NCBI GenBank assembly: GCA_964493425.1
Contig: CAZBMW010000015.1
Location: 1-60,066, forward strand
Direction: 5' to 3'
Origin: CAYLMG01 sp964493425
GTDB lineage: Bacteria; Planctomycetota; Phycisphaerae; Sedimentisphaerales; Anaerobacaceae
Length of the DNA stretch: 60,066 nt
Position 1 is the stretch's first letter. Every line of letters starts with the position of its first letter. The notes beneath the pieces are model-generated. The model was not told the origin of the DNA. It searched no databases and was given only the letters and a program-made list of their open reading frames with translations. The position numbers and the translations under genes were made by a program. Shown here piece by piece: positions 26,382-34,580 of the stretch.

Positions 26382-28280
26382 ATGAAAGAGTCGGCCATTA
26401 CTGTTACGGGCAGGAATTTTTGGGAAACTTTCAGAGGAAGTATTTTCTTTGTTTTATTTTATTTTTACCTGTGGTTTGGGGTTAAACCTCACCTTATTTA
26501 TCATGGCGCAGGTGAGATTACAAACTTCCCTGTTTTTTATAAGGGCTGGTCTTTTTTCGAAAGTGTGGCCTGGCATCCGGGAGGGCTGCTCGAATATTTA
26601 AGTGCTTTTCTATCTCAGTTCTTATACTATTCCTGGGCGGGTGCGGTGGTTCTAACGGTGCATGCAATGTTGACTTGTGTGTTTACCGGCTGTTTTTTGA
26701 AAAAGATCGGAATTACGCGTTTTGGTATCATAAGCTTTATTCCAGCGGTCCTGTTGCTTATAACATATAATAGGTATATATATTACTTCACTACTGCGCT
26801 TGCATTTCTGACGGCGTTGATGTTTGCTTATTTTTACATCAGGATAGTATCTAAGAGGAGTATTCCTCCCGTGCTTTTGTTTCTGACATTATGTGTCGCG
26901 CTATATTTAATTACTGCGGGGGCGTGTTTGTACTTTACGTTACTTTGTGCTATTTATGAGATATTTCTTAGGCGTCGGTGGTTAATGGGCATTTTGGAAA
27001 TCGCTGTTACTGCACTTGTTGTATATGTTTTAGGTATTTTGGTTTTTAATATCAGCCTTCTTGATGTTTACAGTAAATTGCTTCCGTTCTCCTGGGAGAT
27101 TACCGATTATGTGGAGCGCAAGATAATGATACAGGCTGTTTATGCCCTGTATCTGTTATTGCCGTTCGTTATGGTTATGTTTGCATTATGTCGGTTTCTT
27201 GCACGAAATAAAACCGCTGTAGCTGAAAGTAAAAATGATGATGAAACCAAATCAGGTAAAGCAAAAGCAGTCCGGGCGACGGATCCATATAAGCTGAAGA
27301 GGAATATATGCTTTGAATCTTTTTTCCTTTTTATTATGGCGGCAGGTGCGGTTTTTTACTTTTCCGATTCGGAAAGAAAAGCAGTTTTTAAGGTTGATTA
27401 TCATCTTAACAGAGGGGAGTGGGAGAAGGTTCTTGAGATAGGTCGGCATTACCAGAGTAATGATCATATAAGTCATGCTTTGAATCGGGCTTTATATCAT
27501 CTCGGTCTACTGGCTTCGGATATGTTTTGTTACGAGCAGAACCTGCGATGTTTAATGCTGACCTCCGAAAAGGAGATGCTTTCGCCGTGGAATAGGTTCG
27601 GTGTTCTTTACGACCTTGGAACGATTAATCAATGTGAAAGCAGGCTCGGCGAATCGGTGGATATGTATGGCGAGCGCCCTGAGCTTCTCCAAAAGCTGGC
27701 TATTATCAGGATAGCCAAGAAGGACATTGATACGGCGCTTGTGTATCTTGGGGCGCTCGGAAAGACTTTGTTTTATTCCGGCTGGGCGGAAGATTATCTT
27801 CGAAGACTTCAGGCTGACCCCGATATGTCAACAGATGAGCAGGTCCAGCGCTTGCGCAGCCTGATGCCCGAAAATGATGTTAGTGTAACCGGTTTTTCGG
27901 TGGAAAAAACGTTCCTCGACCTCCTGGCGAAGAATCCGGGAAATCGAATGGCTTTCGAATATCTTATGGCCAGGCATATGCTTACCAAGGAGCTTGAAAA
28001 ATTTGTCGGCAATATCGGGCGTTTGAAGGGTTTTGATTATCCGCAGATTCCCCGGTGTTATGAAGAAGCGCTGCTGGCTTTTATGTACACCCGTAAAAAA
28101 GAGGTTAGGATAGCCGGCTACCAGATAAGTGTTCAGTCGCAGGAGCGTTTCAGCCGGTTTATTTCTACCGCTGATAAATATGGAGCAGATGAGAAGGCGG
28201 CTTTTGCGGAGCTTTCACAAAAGTTTGGCGATACGTACTTTCTTTATTATGTTTATGCTTTTTCAGGAATTACAGAATGA
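26382..28280 (+). CDS. Polytopic membrane protein with helical-repeat C-terminus (DUF6057-like), copy 2
   Basis: 632 aa from the ATG at 26382, the codon that aligns with the start of copy 1; an in-frame ATG two codons upstream (26376) is equally possible. The architecture matches copy 1: about nine membrane segments in residues 15-275, a charged linker (ESKNDDETKSGKAKA), one further helix, then a TPR-like helical tail ending FAELSQKFGDTYFLYYVYAF. Conserved blocks shared with copy 1 include LIYHG.GEIT.FPVFY.GW, AFLSQFLY.SWAG and the LLPFSWE region. It overlaps the following propeller gene by four bases. No function is known; retention of both copies suggests distinct partners or dosage. Confidence 0.7.
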   Translation: MKESAITVTGRNFWETFRGSIFFVLFYFYLWFGVKPHLIYHGAGEITNFPVFYKGWSFFESVAWHPGGLLEYLSAFLSQFLYYSWAGAVVLTVHAMLTCVFTGCFLKKIGITRFGIISFIPAVLLLITYNRYIYYFTTALAFLTALMFAYFYIRIVSKRSIPPVLLFLTLCVALYLITAGACLYFTLLCAIYEIFLRRRWLMGILEIAVTALVVYVLGILVFNISLLDVYSKLLPFSWEITDYVERKIMIQAVYALYLLLPFVMVMFALCRFLARNKTAVAESKNDDETKSGKAKAVRATDPYKLKRNICFESFFLFIMAAGAVFYFSDSERKAVFKVDYHLNRGEWEKVLEIGRHYQSNDHISHALNRALYHLGLLASDMFCYEQNLRCLMLTSEKEMLSPWNRFGVLYDLGTINQCESRLGESVDMYGERPELLQKLAIIRIAKKDIDTALVYLGALGKTLFYSGWAEDYLRRLQADPDMSTDEQVQRLRSLMPENDVSVTGFSVEKTFLDLLAKNPGNRMAFEYLMARHMLTKELEKFVGNIGRLKGFDYPQIPRCYEEALLAFMYTRKKEVRIAGYQISVQSQERFSRFISTADKYGADEKAAFAELSQKFGDTYFLYYVYAFSGITE

Positions 28281-29845
28281 GTAAGCCGGTGCGGAAATTT
28301 ATTTATCTGATTCTGACTCTTGCTGTCTTAGCTGTTTTAGCAGTTGGCTTGTATCAGCGTTTCTCGAAACCATCGATAGAACAGTTTGATATTATTGACA
28401 GATTGCCCGTGATTTATCCTGATTACAGCGGCATAGTTATACCTCCAAATATCGCGCCTTTGAATTTTCTGGTTAAGGAAAAAGGTGATTATTATTTTGT
28501 CAGGATACATTCGCAGAATGGTGAGCCGGTCGAGATTTTCAGCCGAGGGCCGAAGGTCATAATTCCCCGAAAGGCATGGAGAAACCTTTTGAGTAGCAAC
28601 AGGGGACAGCAATCATATTTTGATATTTTTGTAAGAAACGGCAAAAACCGATGGGCCCGTTTCAGCCGTATTACGAATAAGATTGCTAATGAGGATATAG
28701 ACAACTTTGTTGTGTATAGGAAAATGAATCCGACACATGCTCTCTTTTCAGGACCTATAGGTGTTTACCAACGTGATTTGAGAAATTATGATGAAAAACT
28801 GATACTTAACAAGAGTTATTTGGGAAAGGAGGGTTGTACTAACTGCCATGCGTTTAGGTGTAATAAAACTGACACTTGCTTATTAGGAATTCGGGGTGCT
28901 TCTTATGGCATAAGCACCCTGATTATTCAGAATGGGAAAATTGATAAGATAGATGCCAAATTTGGATTTAGCAGCTGGCATCCGAGTGGCAAATTAGTCG
29001 TTTATTCGGTAGATGATTTACCGATGTTTTTTCATTCGACCCGAAGTGAAATTCGCGATACTGTTGATATGGATTCTTATCTCGCCTATTACCTCGTTGA
29101 TTCCAGGATATTAAAGACAAGCCCTGAGCTTTCGGGAAAAGAGCAGCTTGAAACCTGGCCTGCATGGTCGGCGGATGGTAAATATCTGTACTTTTGCAGG
29201 GCATCAAAGTTATGGTCTGGAAGGAATAAAATTCCCCCCGTCCGGTATAAGGATATTAAGTATGACCTGGTTCGAATAAGTTATGATGTTAACAGCGACC
29301 AGTGGGAACAGCTTGAAACAATAGTTTCCGGTGTTAATATGGACAAAAGTATTGTTATGCCGAGGGCGAGCCCTGATGGACGATGGCTGTCTTGCTGTAT
29401 TTTCGATTACGGGTTTTTCCCTGCTTGGCAGGAAGACAGCGATTTGTTTCTCATCGACCTCGAAGCCGGCAAAAAGACAGGACAATATACGCCGAGACGG
29501 CTGCAAAGCAGTGCTGATGGAAGTGAATCCTGGCATAGCTGGTCGAGTAATAGTCGATGGATAGTTTTCGGCAGTAAAAGAGAGTACGGTGTCTTCACTA
29601 AGCTTTATATCAGTTACATTGGTGAAGATGGGACAGGTTCTAAAGCCTTATTGCTGCCTCAGAAGGACCCTCTCTTTTATAACTCGTGTTTGCTCTCTTA
29701 TAATACGCCCGAGTTTGTTAACGAATCTATTCCGTATAGGTGTGAAGAATTGGCGAGAGTTGTTCGCAGCCCGGAGAAGATTTCAGTTGATTTGCCGGTC
29801 ACAATGGCGACACCAAAGGCTGAAAGGACAGCCGAACATCATTAG
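28277..29845 (+). CDS. Membrane-anchored TolB/PD40 propeller with CxxCH haem-c motif, copy 2
   Basis: 522 aa. An N-terminal helix (residues about 6-24, FIYLILTLAVLAVLAVGLY) anchors a periplasmic domain. The haem-c signature CTNCH is at residues 187-191 in EGCTNCHAFRCNKTD, in the same place as in copy 1, so both cysteines and the histidine have been kept despite general divergence. Propeller blades show as WHPSGKLVVYSVD, PAWSADGKYLYFCRA, RASPDGRWLSCCI and SSNSRWIVFGSKREYG. The C-terminus reads DLPVTMATPKAER against EMPVTMATPKAGG in copy 1. It is coupled by ATGA overlap to the membrane protein, which supports a two-component complex. Confidence 0.75.
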   Translation: MSKPVRKFIYLILTLAVLAVLAVGLYQRFSKPSIEQFDIIDRLPVIYPDYSGIVIPPNIAPLNFLVKEKGDYYFVRIHSQNGEPVEIFSRGPKVIIPRKAWRNLLSSNRGQQSYFDIFVRNGKNRWARFSRITNKIANEDIDNFVVYRKMNPTHALFSGPIGVYQRDLRNYDEKLILNKSYLGKEGCTNCHAFRCNKTDTCLLGIRGASYGISTLIIQNGKIDKIDAKFGFSSWHPSGKLVVYSVDDLPMFFHSTRSEIRDTVDMDSYLAYYLVDSRILKTSPELSGKEQLETWPAWSADGKYLYFCRASKLWSGRNKIPPVRYKDIKYDLVRISYDVNSDQWEQLETIVSGVNMDKSIVMPRASPDGRWLSCCIFDYGFFPAWQEDSDLFLIDLEAGKKTGQYTPRRLQSSADGSESWHSWSSNSRWIVFGSKREYGVFTKLYISYIGEDGTGSKALLLPQKDPLFYNSCLLSYNTPEFVNESIPYRCEELARVVRSPEKISVDLPVTMATPKAERTAEHH

Positions 29846-29932
29846 TGCAGGCAGCGTGAATAATGATTTTAATCTGCCTGTGTTTGATGTAAGATATCGG
29901 GATGTTTATCGGTCTCAACTTTCGGAAATCGC

Positions 29933-29961
29933 TTGATTTTTCTATTAAAAAATGTTAAAAT
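29933..29961 (+). promoter_or_regulatory. Putative promoter before the chorismatase-like gene
   Basis: TTGATT, 17-base spacer, TAAAAT. It sits directly at the end of duplication unit 2, at the place where the copy 2 promoter sits at the end of unit 1. Confidence 0.45.
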
Positions 29962-30042
29962 AAGTTTTTTAGGGTATCCAGAAAGAAGAGCAGTGTAGTA
30001 GATACGTGATTTAATTTGTTCTTGAGGGTAGATGAAATTAAA

Positions 30043-31152
30043 GTGTCCGTGAATATAGATGTACGAAAAGTAGGGTCATCCGAGGCGGAGGAGATTTATA
30101 TTACTGCGACACCGGTCGGAAAGGCACCGGTTAAAGACCAGTGGCAGGAGGTTTTCGTGGGTATTAGAAATGTCCTGGTTTCCGGTGGAGGGCACATTCT
30201 TCGGGAGCGGATTTTTGCTGCAGAAAGTGCAATCGATTCTGCTTATGAACAACGTTTAAAAGAGTATGGCGATATGGATGACGGCGTGTCACCGAGTTTT
30301 TTGATTTGTAAAGAGGGGCTTCAAGGCCCCGTTGAGGGTGTGCAGGTTCACGCTGTTAGATGCGAAAATAAACCAGATTTGATTAATTTAGAGGGAAGCC
30401 TTTGTGGAAGAGTTTTTGAGGTGCCCGGACGCAGATATTTGACGCTTTCGAATGTTTCAGGCGCTCAGAGCGGAAATGAAGATGAACAGGCAAAAGAGAT
30501 GCTTGAAAATTCGGAGGCCATACTTAAGCAATATAATTCTGATTTTCACAGTGTGCCTAGGACGTGGATGTGGTTAGGGGATATACTTGGCTGGTATGAT
30601 AGGTTCAATCGGGTCAGGAACGAATTTTTTACCGGGCGCGGCATTATCACCTCCGGCGAAGTTCAAAAGCTGCCTGCAAGCACCGGAATTGGACTTGCAC
30701 CGGCTGGCAAGGGCAGTTGTGCTATGGATTTGGTTGCGGTTCTTGAGCCGGCTGACTCTATAAAATATCTTCCTTCGGCGGGCAAACAGCATTGCGCGTT
30801 TGAATACGGCTCAGCTTTCTCGAGGGCGACAGAAGCGATTACGCCGGCGGCAAAGACGGTTTTCGTTTCCGGCACGGCTTCAATCGATATCAACGGAAGA
30901 ACGACAAATGTCGGTAATCCCTTGGGCCAGATAAAAGATACGATAGAAAATGTTCATGCGGTTTTAAGGGATATGCATTGTACGGATAATGATGTTGTGC
31001 AGGCAATTGCGTACTGCAAGACAGCGGAAGTTCGAAAGGTGTTCGAGGAATATAAAAGTCGTTTGAGCTGGCCTTGGATAACGGTTGTTTGTGATATTTG
31101 CCGGCCTGAGCTGCTGTTCGAAGTTGAAATTACAGCAGCATCTTCGGCCTGA
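30043..31152 (+). CDS. Chorismatase / RidA-fold enzyme (FkbO-Hyg5-XanB2-like)
   Basis: 369 aa from the GTG at 30043. The frame is open up to a TTG at 30016, and a second GTG at 30052 also fits, so the start is uncertain; GAGGG lies about 15 bases before 30043. The C-terminal third carries the RidA-like segment KTVFVSGTASIDINGRTTN..GNPLGQIKDTIENVHAVL, and the middle has SVPRTWMWLGDILGWYDRFNRVRNEFF and PASTGIGLAPAGKGS. This pattern fits chorismate-hydrolysing enzymes that release hydroxybenzoate or dihydroxycyclohexadiene acids plus pyruvate. No secondary-metabolite or pigment genes surround it, so product and purpose are unknown. It follows the duplicated operon on the same strand. Confidence 0.7.
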   Translation: MSVNIDVRKVGSSEAEEIYITATPVGKAPVKDQWQEVFVGIRNVLVSGGGHILRERIFAAESAIDSAYEQRLKEYGDMDDGVSPSFLICKEGLQGPVEGVQVHAVRCENKPDLINLEGSLCGRVFEVPGRRYLTLSNVSGAQSGNEDEQAKEMLENSEAILKQYNSDFHSVPRTWMWLGDILGWYDRFNRVRNEFFTGRGIITSGEVQKLPASTGIGLAPAGKGSCAMDLVAVLEPADSIKYLPSAGKQHCAFEYGSAFSRATEAITPAAKTVFVSGTASIDINGRTTNVGNPLGQIKDTIENVHAVLRDMHCTDNDVVQAIAYCKTAEVRKVFEEYKSRLSWPWITVVCDICRPELLFEVEITAASSA

Positions 31153-31200
31153 GAGTATGCAGGATTTTTGATGGGAATATTTTTTTATACCAGCCGTTTG

Positions 31201-32058
31201 TTAATGGTTTTCCATACCTTTTAGCAATTCCGTCAGCCGCTTGAATTCACCTTCTTTCATATGGTAGCTGTGTTTGCTGTCAGGATATTTTTTTTCTGTT
31301 ACTTCTTTGCTGTAGTTGTTGACAGCTTCTATTATAGTTTTCCTGAGGTTAGTGTAGTTTTTGGCAAATTTTGGTTTACTTTGTGCTAGGCCGAGTATAT
31401 CCGGTGCAATCAGGATTTGGCCGTCACAGCCCGGTCCGGACCCGCAGCCGATGACCGGCACTTCAGTGCGTTTGGTTATAATCTCTGCTACCTCTGCCGC
31501 GGTTCCTTCCAGCAGCAGCGAGCAGGCGCCTGCGTTGACCATTTGTTCTGCGAGGTTGATGAGTTCAGCAGCCATTTCTGCAGTAGTCGCTTCGGCTTTG
31601 AATCGGCCGATTTTGCTTATGCTCTGAGGTCTTATACCAATATGTGCCATAACGGCCATACCTGCATCACTAACGGCTTTAATGACGTCAAGATAGACAC
31701 TAGTCGCCTCGATTTTCACCATTTGGGCACCGCATTGAGTAAAGAATCTGCCAGCGTTTTCGACGGCCTTTTCTATCGTGAGTTGATATGATAAAAAAGG
31801 CATATCGGCAACAAGATAGACGTTCGGGGCGGCGCGACGGACAGCGGCGGTAATTGCTGCCATAAAGTCCATCGTTGCAGGAAGTGTTGAATCAAAGCCG
31901 AGCACTATCTGGGCGGCGGAATCGCCTACGAGTATCATTTGCACATTTGTTTGGGATATCAGCTTTGCTGTTGTGTAATCATAGCAGCTTACAGCTATAG
32001 TCTTTTTCCCTTGGCGTTTGGCCTCTATTAAATCAGATAAAGTCACTTTTGTTTCCAT
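31201..32058 (-). CDS. panB: 3-methyl-2-oxobutanoate hydroxymethyltransferase
   Basis: 285 aa, slightly longer than the usual 265. PanB makes ketopantoate for coenzyme A synthesis from 2-oxoisovalerate and methylene-tetrahydrofolate. Motifs include TIAVSCYDYTTAKL, the metal-binding ILVGDSAAQIVLGFDSTLP, VADMPFLSYQ, MVKIEATSVY, VMAHIGIRPQS, LLLEGTAAEVAEIIT and VPVIGCGSGPGCDGQILIAPDILGL, all in the family order. The usual HxGLTPQ reads HIGIRPQ, a common variant. It is a single gene with no panC or panD near it, converging with the chorismatase gene. Confidence 0.95.
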   Translation of the reverse strand: METKVTLSDLIEAKRQGKKTIAVSCYDYTTAKLISQTNVQMILVGDSAAQIVLGFDSTLPATMDFMAAITAAVRRAAPNVYLVADMPFLSYQLTIEKAVENAGRFFTQCGAQMVKIEATSVYLDVIKAVSDAGMAVMAHIGIRPQSISKIGRFKAEATTAEMAAELINLAEQMVNAGACSLLLEGTAAEVAEIITKRTEVPVIGCGSGPGCDGQILIAPDILGLAQSKPKFAKNYTNLRKTIIEAVNNYSKEVTEKKYPDSKHSYHMKEGEFKRLTELLKGMENH

Positions 32059-32128
32059 TAACTCGGTCCTGGAAAAAATAACAAATTATTGGTTAAAAAT
32101 ATGAGAACAAGACCTTACTTTCAAGCGT

Positions 32129-32195
32129 AAAAAACCCTGATTTTAGGCTGTAATTGAATTATCTCTAAAAAAAATTGAAAAAATTAGGGTTTTTT
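32129..32195. repeat. 16-bp inverted repeat with 35-base loop
   Basis: AAAAAACCCTGATTTT (32129-32144) pairs with AAAATTAGGGTTTTTT (32180-32195) with a single G-T wobble. No gene ends here, so it is not an ordinary terminator unless an unannotated transcript enters it. Confidence 0.7.
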
Positions 32196-32342
32196 AAAAA
32201 TAATTCTTGATTATTGGGGACAAAAGTACAATTTACAATTGTTTTTGATATTTTTCTTAAAGATTTTTTTTGTTTTTGCTCGATTATTAAGGGAAGAGGG
32301 ATTGTTGTATAAACGTAATAATGTAGCAATTATACATCTTTG

Positions 32343-32399
32343 AGCTTTTCATCACCCTCCTCCGAAGCCAGGTTCTGTTTATAGAATCTGGCTTTTTTT
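32343..32399 (+). ncRNA. Possible very small RNA ending at a strong terminator
   Basis: The segment has no open frame of its own but ends in a textbook terminator. It contains TCACCCTCCTCC (32352-32363), a pyrimidine-rich stretch with the anti-Shine-Dalgarno core CCTCC. A weak promoter (TTGTAT 32305, ATTATA 32329 or TATACA 32331) would start transcription near 32343, giving about 55 nt. Alternatively it is an attenuator in a long leader of the permease. This is inference; only the terminator is clear. Confidence 0.35.
32366..32399 (+). terminator. Rho-independent terminator without an upstream gene
   Basis: AGCCAGGTTCT and AGAATCTGGCT form an 11-bp stem (one G-T pair) around a six-base loop, followed by seven T. 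The nearest plus-strand gene upstream ends 1.2 kb away, beyond panB on the opposite strand. Confidence 0.85.
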
Positions 32400-32692
32400 A
32401 TTGTATTGAAGTCGTGTTAATGTGGGTAATGTTTCAACGGCAACTGATGTTAATGCGGGAAAGAAAATAAATACTTTTCGGAATCAGAGAGGAGTAAAAA
32501 ACTTTCCTTTTAGTACACTCTTTTTCAATTTGACTTCATATCATCCTTTATAATAAGAACTAAGATATTGATTATTTTCTTAGTTGCCACATTTAGCTAT
32601 TAAATCTTCTTTGAAGTCGGAGATTAGTTGTGCATAATTAATCGGCAGCTTGGTTGCTTTATCTTTTCTGACTTGAAACTGGAAGTGATATT

Positions 32693-34570
32693 GTGTCTGA
32701 ATTGAAAAAAGAGCTTGGTTTAAGCGGTGTTTTTGCAGTTGCATCGGGTGCAATGATAAGTTCAGGACTTTTTGTTTTGCCTGCAATCGCATATATGAAA
32801 GCGGGGCCTGCTCTAATCCTGTCTTATCTGCTGGCATCTATTTTAATGGTTCCGAGTGTTTTGAGCCAGGCTGAACTGGGCAGTGCTATGCCAAGAGCTG
32901 GTGGTATGTATTTTTATGTCGAGCGAAGTTTGGGACCAATACTCGGCCTTTTCACCGGATTGGCAGACTGGTTTTCACTCGCCTTGAAAAGTGCTTTTGC
33001 TGTACTGGGAGTAGCTATTTTTTGTGACTATCTCTTAGGGGAATTTCTAAATGTAAATATGAATGCAGTTTCCCTGAAGTCAATAGCAATCTTTTGCTGT
33101 GCTTTTTTTACATTCCTGAATATTATCAGCGTAAAGCATACAAGCAGATTTCAGATTATCCTGGTTTTTATACTGCTCTCAATATTAGCTATTTTTATTT
33201 TTGCCGGTACATCATCCCTCGAGCCGACAAGGTTCAAAAACTTCTTTGCAAAAGGACCCCGAGCTATAATTGCTACAGCGGGTCTGGTCTTTATAAGTTT
33301 CGGCGGGCTTAATAAGGTCGTGAATATCGCAGAAGAAGTCAAAGAGCCGGGCCGAAACCTGCCGATAGGAGTTCTTGTCGCCTGGTTTGTTGTCACTCTT
33401 TTTTATATCGGCGTCGTCATAATTACAGTCGGTGTTGTTGACGGCAACGAGCTTGAAGGAAATCTTATGCCGCTTTCGCTGGCTGCATCAAAGTTTATAT
33501 CGGTACCGGGTCTTGTTTTGCTCGGTATTGCGGCTCTTGCGGCCTTTATAACCACGGCAAATGCGGGAATCCTCGCCTCATCGAGATGTCCGATGGCGAT
33601 GAGCAGAGACCAGTTGTTGCCTCGCGCATTTTCACGCGTCAATAAACGATTTAAAACTCCGCATGTCAGCATACTGATTACCAGCAGTTTTATGATTATC
33701 GCTGTTGTTTTTCTCGATGTTGAAATGCTCGCGAAGACTGCTTCAACACTTCTGATAATCCTTTATATATTCGCCAATGCCAGCGTAATCGTGATGCGCG
33801 AAAGCAGGATACAGAGCTACAGGCCGAAATTCAAAGCTCCGCTGTATCCGTATCTGCCTGCCGCTGCAATAATCATTTATACTATTTTAATTATCGATAT
33901 GGGAGCCGTTCCTTTGCTGATTTGCTTGGCCTTTATCAGCCTCAGCGCAGTATGGTACTTCTTTTATGCATCTGATAGAGCGAGCAGAGCCTCCGCTGTT
34001 ATGCATATTGTAGAACGAGTTACCGACCGCGAAATCAAAACAGTAACCCTTGAAAATGAGCTCAGGGATATTCTAATCGAACGCGATGATATTATCGAAG
34101 ACCGCTTTGACAAGCTCATAAAACGGTGCGAGGTTATCGATATTGAAGGAAGACAGCCGGCCGAGGATATTTTCCGTCAGCTTTCTTCAATCCTGGCAGA
34201 GAAAATGGACGTCAATGAATATGTACTTTTTGAAAAGTTCCTCCTCCGCGAATCTCAGGGCTCGACGATTGTTCAGCCTGGCCTTGCGATACCACACATA
34301 ATAGTTGATGGCCAGAACAAGTTCGATATTGTCGTTGTCCGCGCGGTCGATGGTATCGATTTTCCACACGCCGACGTCCCGATTAAGATAATGTTTGTAC
34401 TAGCTGGCAGTAAAGATGAGAGGAATTATCACCTAAGGGCTCTGATGGCAATAGCGCAGATTGCGCAGGAAAAGGATTTTGAAAAGCAGTGGTTAACCGC
34501 GCGGGATACAGCAGGCATAAGAAATTTGATACTTCTTTCGAAACGCCAGAGGGACATCAACCTCAGCTAA
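32693..34570 (+). CDS. APC-family amino acid permease fused to a PTS EIIA-like domain
   Basis: 625 aa from a GTG start. Residues about 1-430 form a 12-helix amino acid/polyamine transporter, with the substrate-contact loop GAMISSGLFVLPA in helix 1, SFGGLNKVVNIAEEVKEPGRNLPIG and CPMAMSRDQLLPRAFSRVN. A linker of about 60 residues (TDREIKTVTLENELRDILIERDD) follows. Residues about 480-620 are a PTS_EIIA type 2 domain: FEKFLLRESQGSTIVQPGLAIPHIIVDG, where the His in AIPH matches the phospho-acceptor, then RAVDGIDFPHADVPIKIMFVLAGS and HLRALMAIAQIA. The fusion suggests that uptake is controlled by phosphorylation. The substrate is unknown. Confidence 0.85.
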   Translation: MSELKKELGLSGVFAVASGAMISSGLFVLPAIAYMKAGPALILSYLLASILMVPSVLSQAELGSAMPRAGGMYFYVERSLGPILGLFTGLADWFSLALKSAFAVLGVAIFCDYLLGEFLNVNMNAVSLKSIAIFCCAFFTFLNIISVKHTSRFQIILVFILLSILAIFIFAGTSSLEPTRFKNFFAKGPRAIIATAGLVFISFGGLNKVVNIAEEVKEPGRNLPIGVLVAWFVVTLFYIGVVIITVGVVDGNELEGNLMPLSLAASKFISVPGLVLLGIAALAAFITTANAGILASSRCPMAMSRDQLLPRAFSRVNKRFKTPHVSILITSSFMIIAVVFLDVEMLAKTASTLLIILYIFANASVIVMRESRIQSYRPKFKAPLYPYLPAAAIIIYTILIIDMGAVPLLICLAFISLSAVWYFFYASDRASRASAVMHIVERVTDREIKTVTLENELRDILIERDDIIEDRFDKLIKRCEVIDIEGRQPAEDIFRQLSSILAEKMDVNEYVLFEKFLLRESQGSTIVQPGLAIPHIIVDGQNKFDIVVVRAVDGIDFPHADVPIKIMFVLAGSKDERNYHLRALMAIAQIAQEKDFEKQWLTARDTAGIRNLILLSKRQRDINLS

Positions 34571-34580
34571 CCTGAATAAA

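Larger units (their letters stand above)
22541..29935 (+). repeat. Diverged tandem duplication of a two-gene operon (period about 3.7 kb)
   Basis: Unit 1 runs from about 22541 to 26240 and unit 2 from about 26247 to 29935. Gene order, lengths (634/632 and 526/522 aa), the 4-base gene overlap, the promoter and the 3' flank all correspond. The 3' flanks share GGCAGCG.GA.TAA, ATCG...GTTT.TCGGTC and AAATCGCT blocks. The copies have diverged well beyond recent duplication; by eye the proteins share roughly half to two-thirds of their residues. Confidence 0.85.
32059..32692. other. Long AT-rich divergent intergenic region
   Basis: 634 bases between panB and the permease with no credible protein gene; an 85-codon minus-strand frame at its right side overlaps the permease start and has no ribosome site. 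It holds a 16-bp hairpin (32129-32195), a possible short transcript with terminator (about 32305-32399) and a TATAAT at 32549-32554 that could belong to a permease promoter, although its TTGACT is only 13 bases upstream. Confidence 0.7.

Noticed and set aside
32525..32554. Sigma70 promoter TTGACT...TATAAT before the permease
   Set aside because: The spacer is only 13 bases, too short for normal use; kept only as a remark in the gap description.
32580..32837. 85-codon minus-strand open frame beside the permease
   Set aside because: Overlaps the first 145 bases of the permease gene, has no ribosome site, and its residues show no protein-like pattern.
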